NCBI GenBank assembly: GCA_020436865.1
Contig: JAGQXA010000034.1
Location: 1 to 6,737, forward strand
Length of the DNA stretch: 6,737 bases
Reading direction: 5' to 3'
From: Saprospiraceae bacterium
GTDB lineage: Bacteria > Bacteroidota > Bacteroidia > Chitinophagales > Saprospiraceae
Below are positions 6,091 to 6,737 of the stretch, piece by piece; position 1 is the stretch's first letter, and the number at the start of each line of letters is the position of its first letter. Below the pieces are notes generated by a model. The model made no database searches. It saw only the letters and a list, made by a program, of their open reading frames with translations, and was not told the DNA's origin. A program made the translations under genes and the position numbers.

Positions 6091-6737
6091 TCGAATTGCA
6101 GCACATATCGAAGTCGTACGGCGACGAGCAGGTGCTCCGCGACATTTCCGCTGCCCTCCCTCCCGAGAGTACCCTGAGCATCCTGGGGAGGTCGGGATGC
6201 GGCAAAACCACGCTCCTGAAGGTTCTGGCCGGACTGGAGCAGGCCGATGCCGGCGTTTTCCTGGCGAACGGCCACGACCTCTTACGCGTACCGCCGCAAC
6301 AGCGGGGCGTGGTGTACCTCAGCCAGGAGCCGCTGCTATTCCCCCACCTCGACGTATTCGCCAACCTGGCCTACGGCCTGAGGGTACGAAAAGAAAGCAA
6401 GCGGGCCATCCAACAAAAGGTAGAACAGCTGGTTAAACCGTTAGGTATCGGCGATCAGTTGAAGAAAATGCCGCACCAGCTTTCCGGCGGGCAGAAGCAA
6501 CGCGTGGCCTTCGGCCGGGCCCTGATGATCAGTCCGCAGATCCTGCTGCTCGATGAACCCTTCGGCAGCCTCGACGCCGATACCCGCCACGAAATGCAGG
6601 AATTATTCCTCGATCTGCGCCGCCGGTTTCGCACGACGGCCCTCTTCGTCACCCACGACCTCAAAGAAGCCCTGTTGATGGGCGACCACATCGGCCGCAT
6701 GGACGAGGGTACGCTCCGCGTTTTCCCGTCGGTCGAG
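6087..6737 (+). CDS. ABC importer ATP-binding subunit, 3' end cut by the window
   Basis: The energising ATPase of the importer, 217 codons open to the last base with no stop. All nucleotide-binding elements are present in order: A-loop Tyr11, Walker A G-R-S-G-C-G-K-T (34-41), Q-loop Gln80 in Y-L-S-Q-E-P, signature L-S-G-G-Q (132-136), Walker B I-L-L-L-D-E (152-157) with catalytic Glu157, D-loop S-L-D (161-163) and switch His190 in T-H-D. It should therefore be active. The overall pattern, such as the P-L-L-F-P-H segment after the Q-loop, is that of the thiamine/iron/sulfate/polyamine importer ATPases. E. coli YnjD is about this length, so either only a short tail is missing or there is a C-terminal regulatory (TOBE-like) domain beyond the edge. 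Translation starts in the ATGA shared with the permease stop. The gene is not broken within the window; truncation is only the window limit. Confidence 0.95.
   Translation, partial: MIELQHISKSYGDEQVLRDISAALPPESTLSILGRSGCGKTTLLKVLAGLEQADAGVFLANGHDLLRVPPQQRGVVYLSQEPLLFPHLDVFANLAYGLRVRKESKRAIQQKVEQLVKPLGIGDQLKKMPHQLSGGQKQRVAFGRALMISPQILLLDEPFGSLDADTRHEMQELFLDLRRRFRTTALFVTHDLKEALLMGDHIGRMDEGTLRVFPSVE

Noticed and set aside
6087..6737. ATPase as a truncated pseudogene
   Set aside because: The frame is open and all nucleotide-binding motifs are intact; the missing stop is due only to the window edge.

Overview
The window looks like a piece of a GC-rich member of the Bacteroidota or a close relative (for example a Saprospiria/Lewinella-like or Rhodothermota-like lineage). 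Three things point there: an Oar-like TonB-dependent receptor with an N-terminal carboxypeptidase-regulatory-like domain and a terminal phenylalanine, an ABC substrate-binding protein made as a lipoprotein with a relaxed lipobox, and A-rich rather than strong Shine-Dalgarno leaders at some starts. The lineage is an inference; no rRNA or other marker is present.

Layout: all recognisable genes are on the + strand. Positions 1-224 are a leader without a gene I can identify. A 996-residue outer-membrane TonB-dependent receptor occupies 225-3215. After only 35 bases, containing a small inverted repeat, comes a four-gene ABC importer: a YnjB-type substrate-binding lipoprotein (3251-4480), two separate six-helix permeases (4481-5326 and 5323-6090), and an ATP-binding subunit (6087 to the window edge, 217 codons with no stop). 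The importer genes are packed tightly: stop codon directly abutting the next ATG, then two 4-base ATGA overlaps. They almost certainly share one transcript, and the receptor may belong to it.

Working model: the receptor brings a scarce solute through the outer membrane using TonB energy. The lipoprotein captures it in the periplasm, and the permease pair plus ATPase moves it into the cytoplasm. The binding protein resembles E. coli YnjB, whose YnjBCD transporter has no established substrate that I know of, so the cargo remains open. Notable differences from E. coli are the split of the double permease YnjC into two overlapping genes and the adjacent outer-membrane receptor. I see no RNA gene, CRISPR array, insertion sequence or phage feature.
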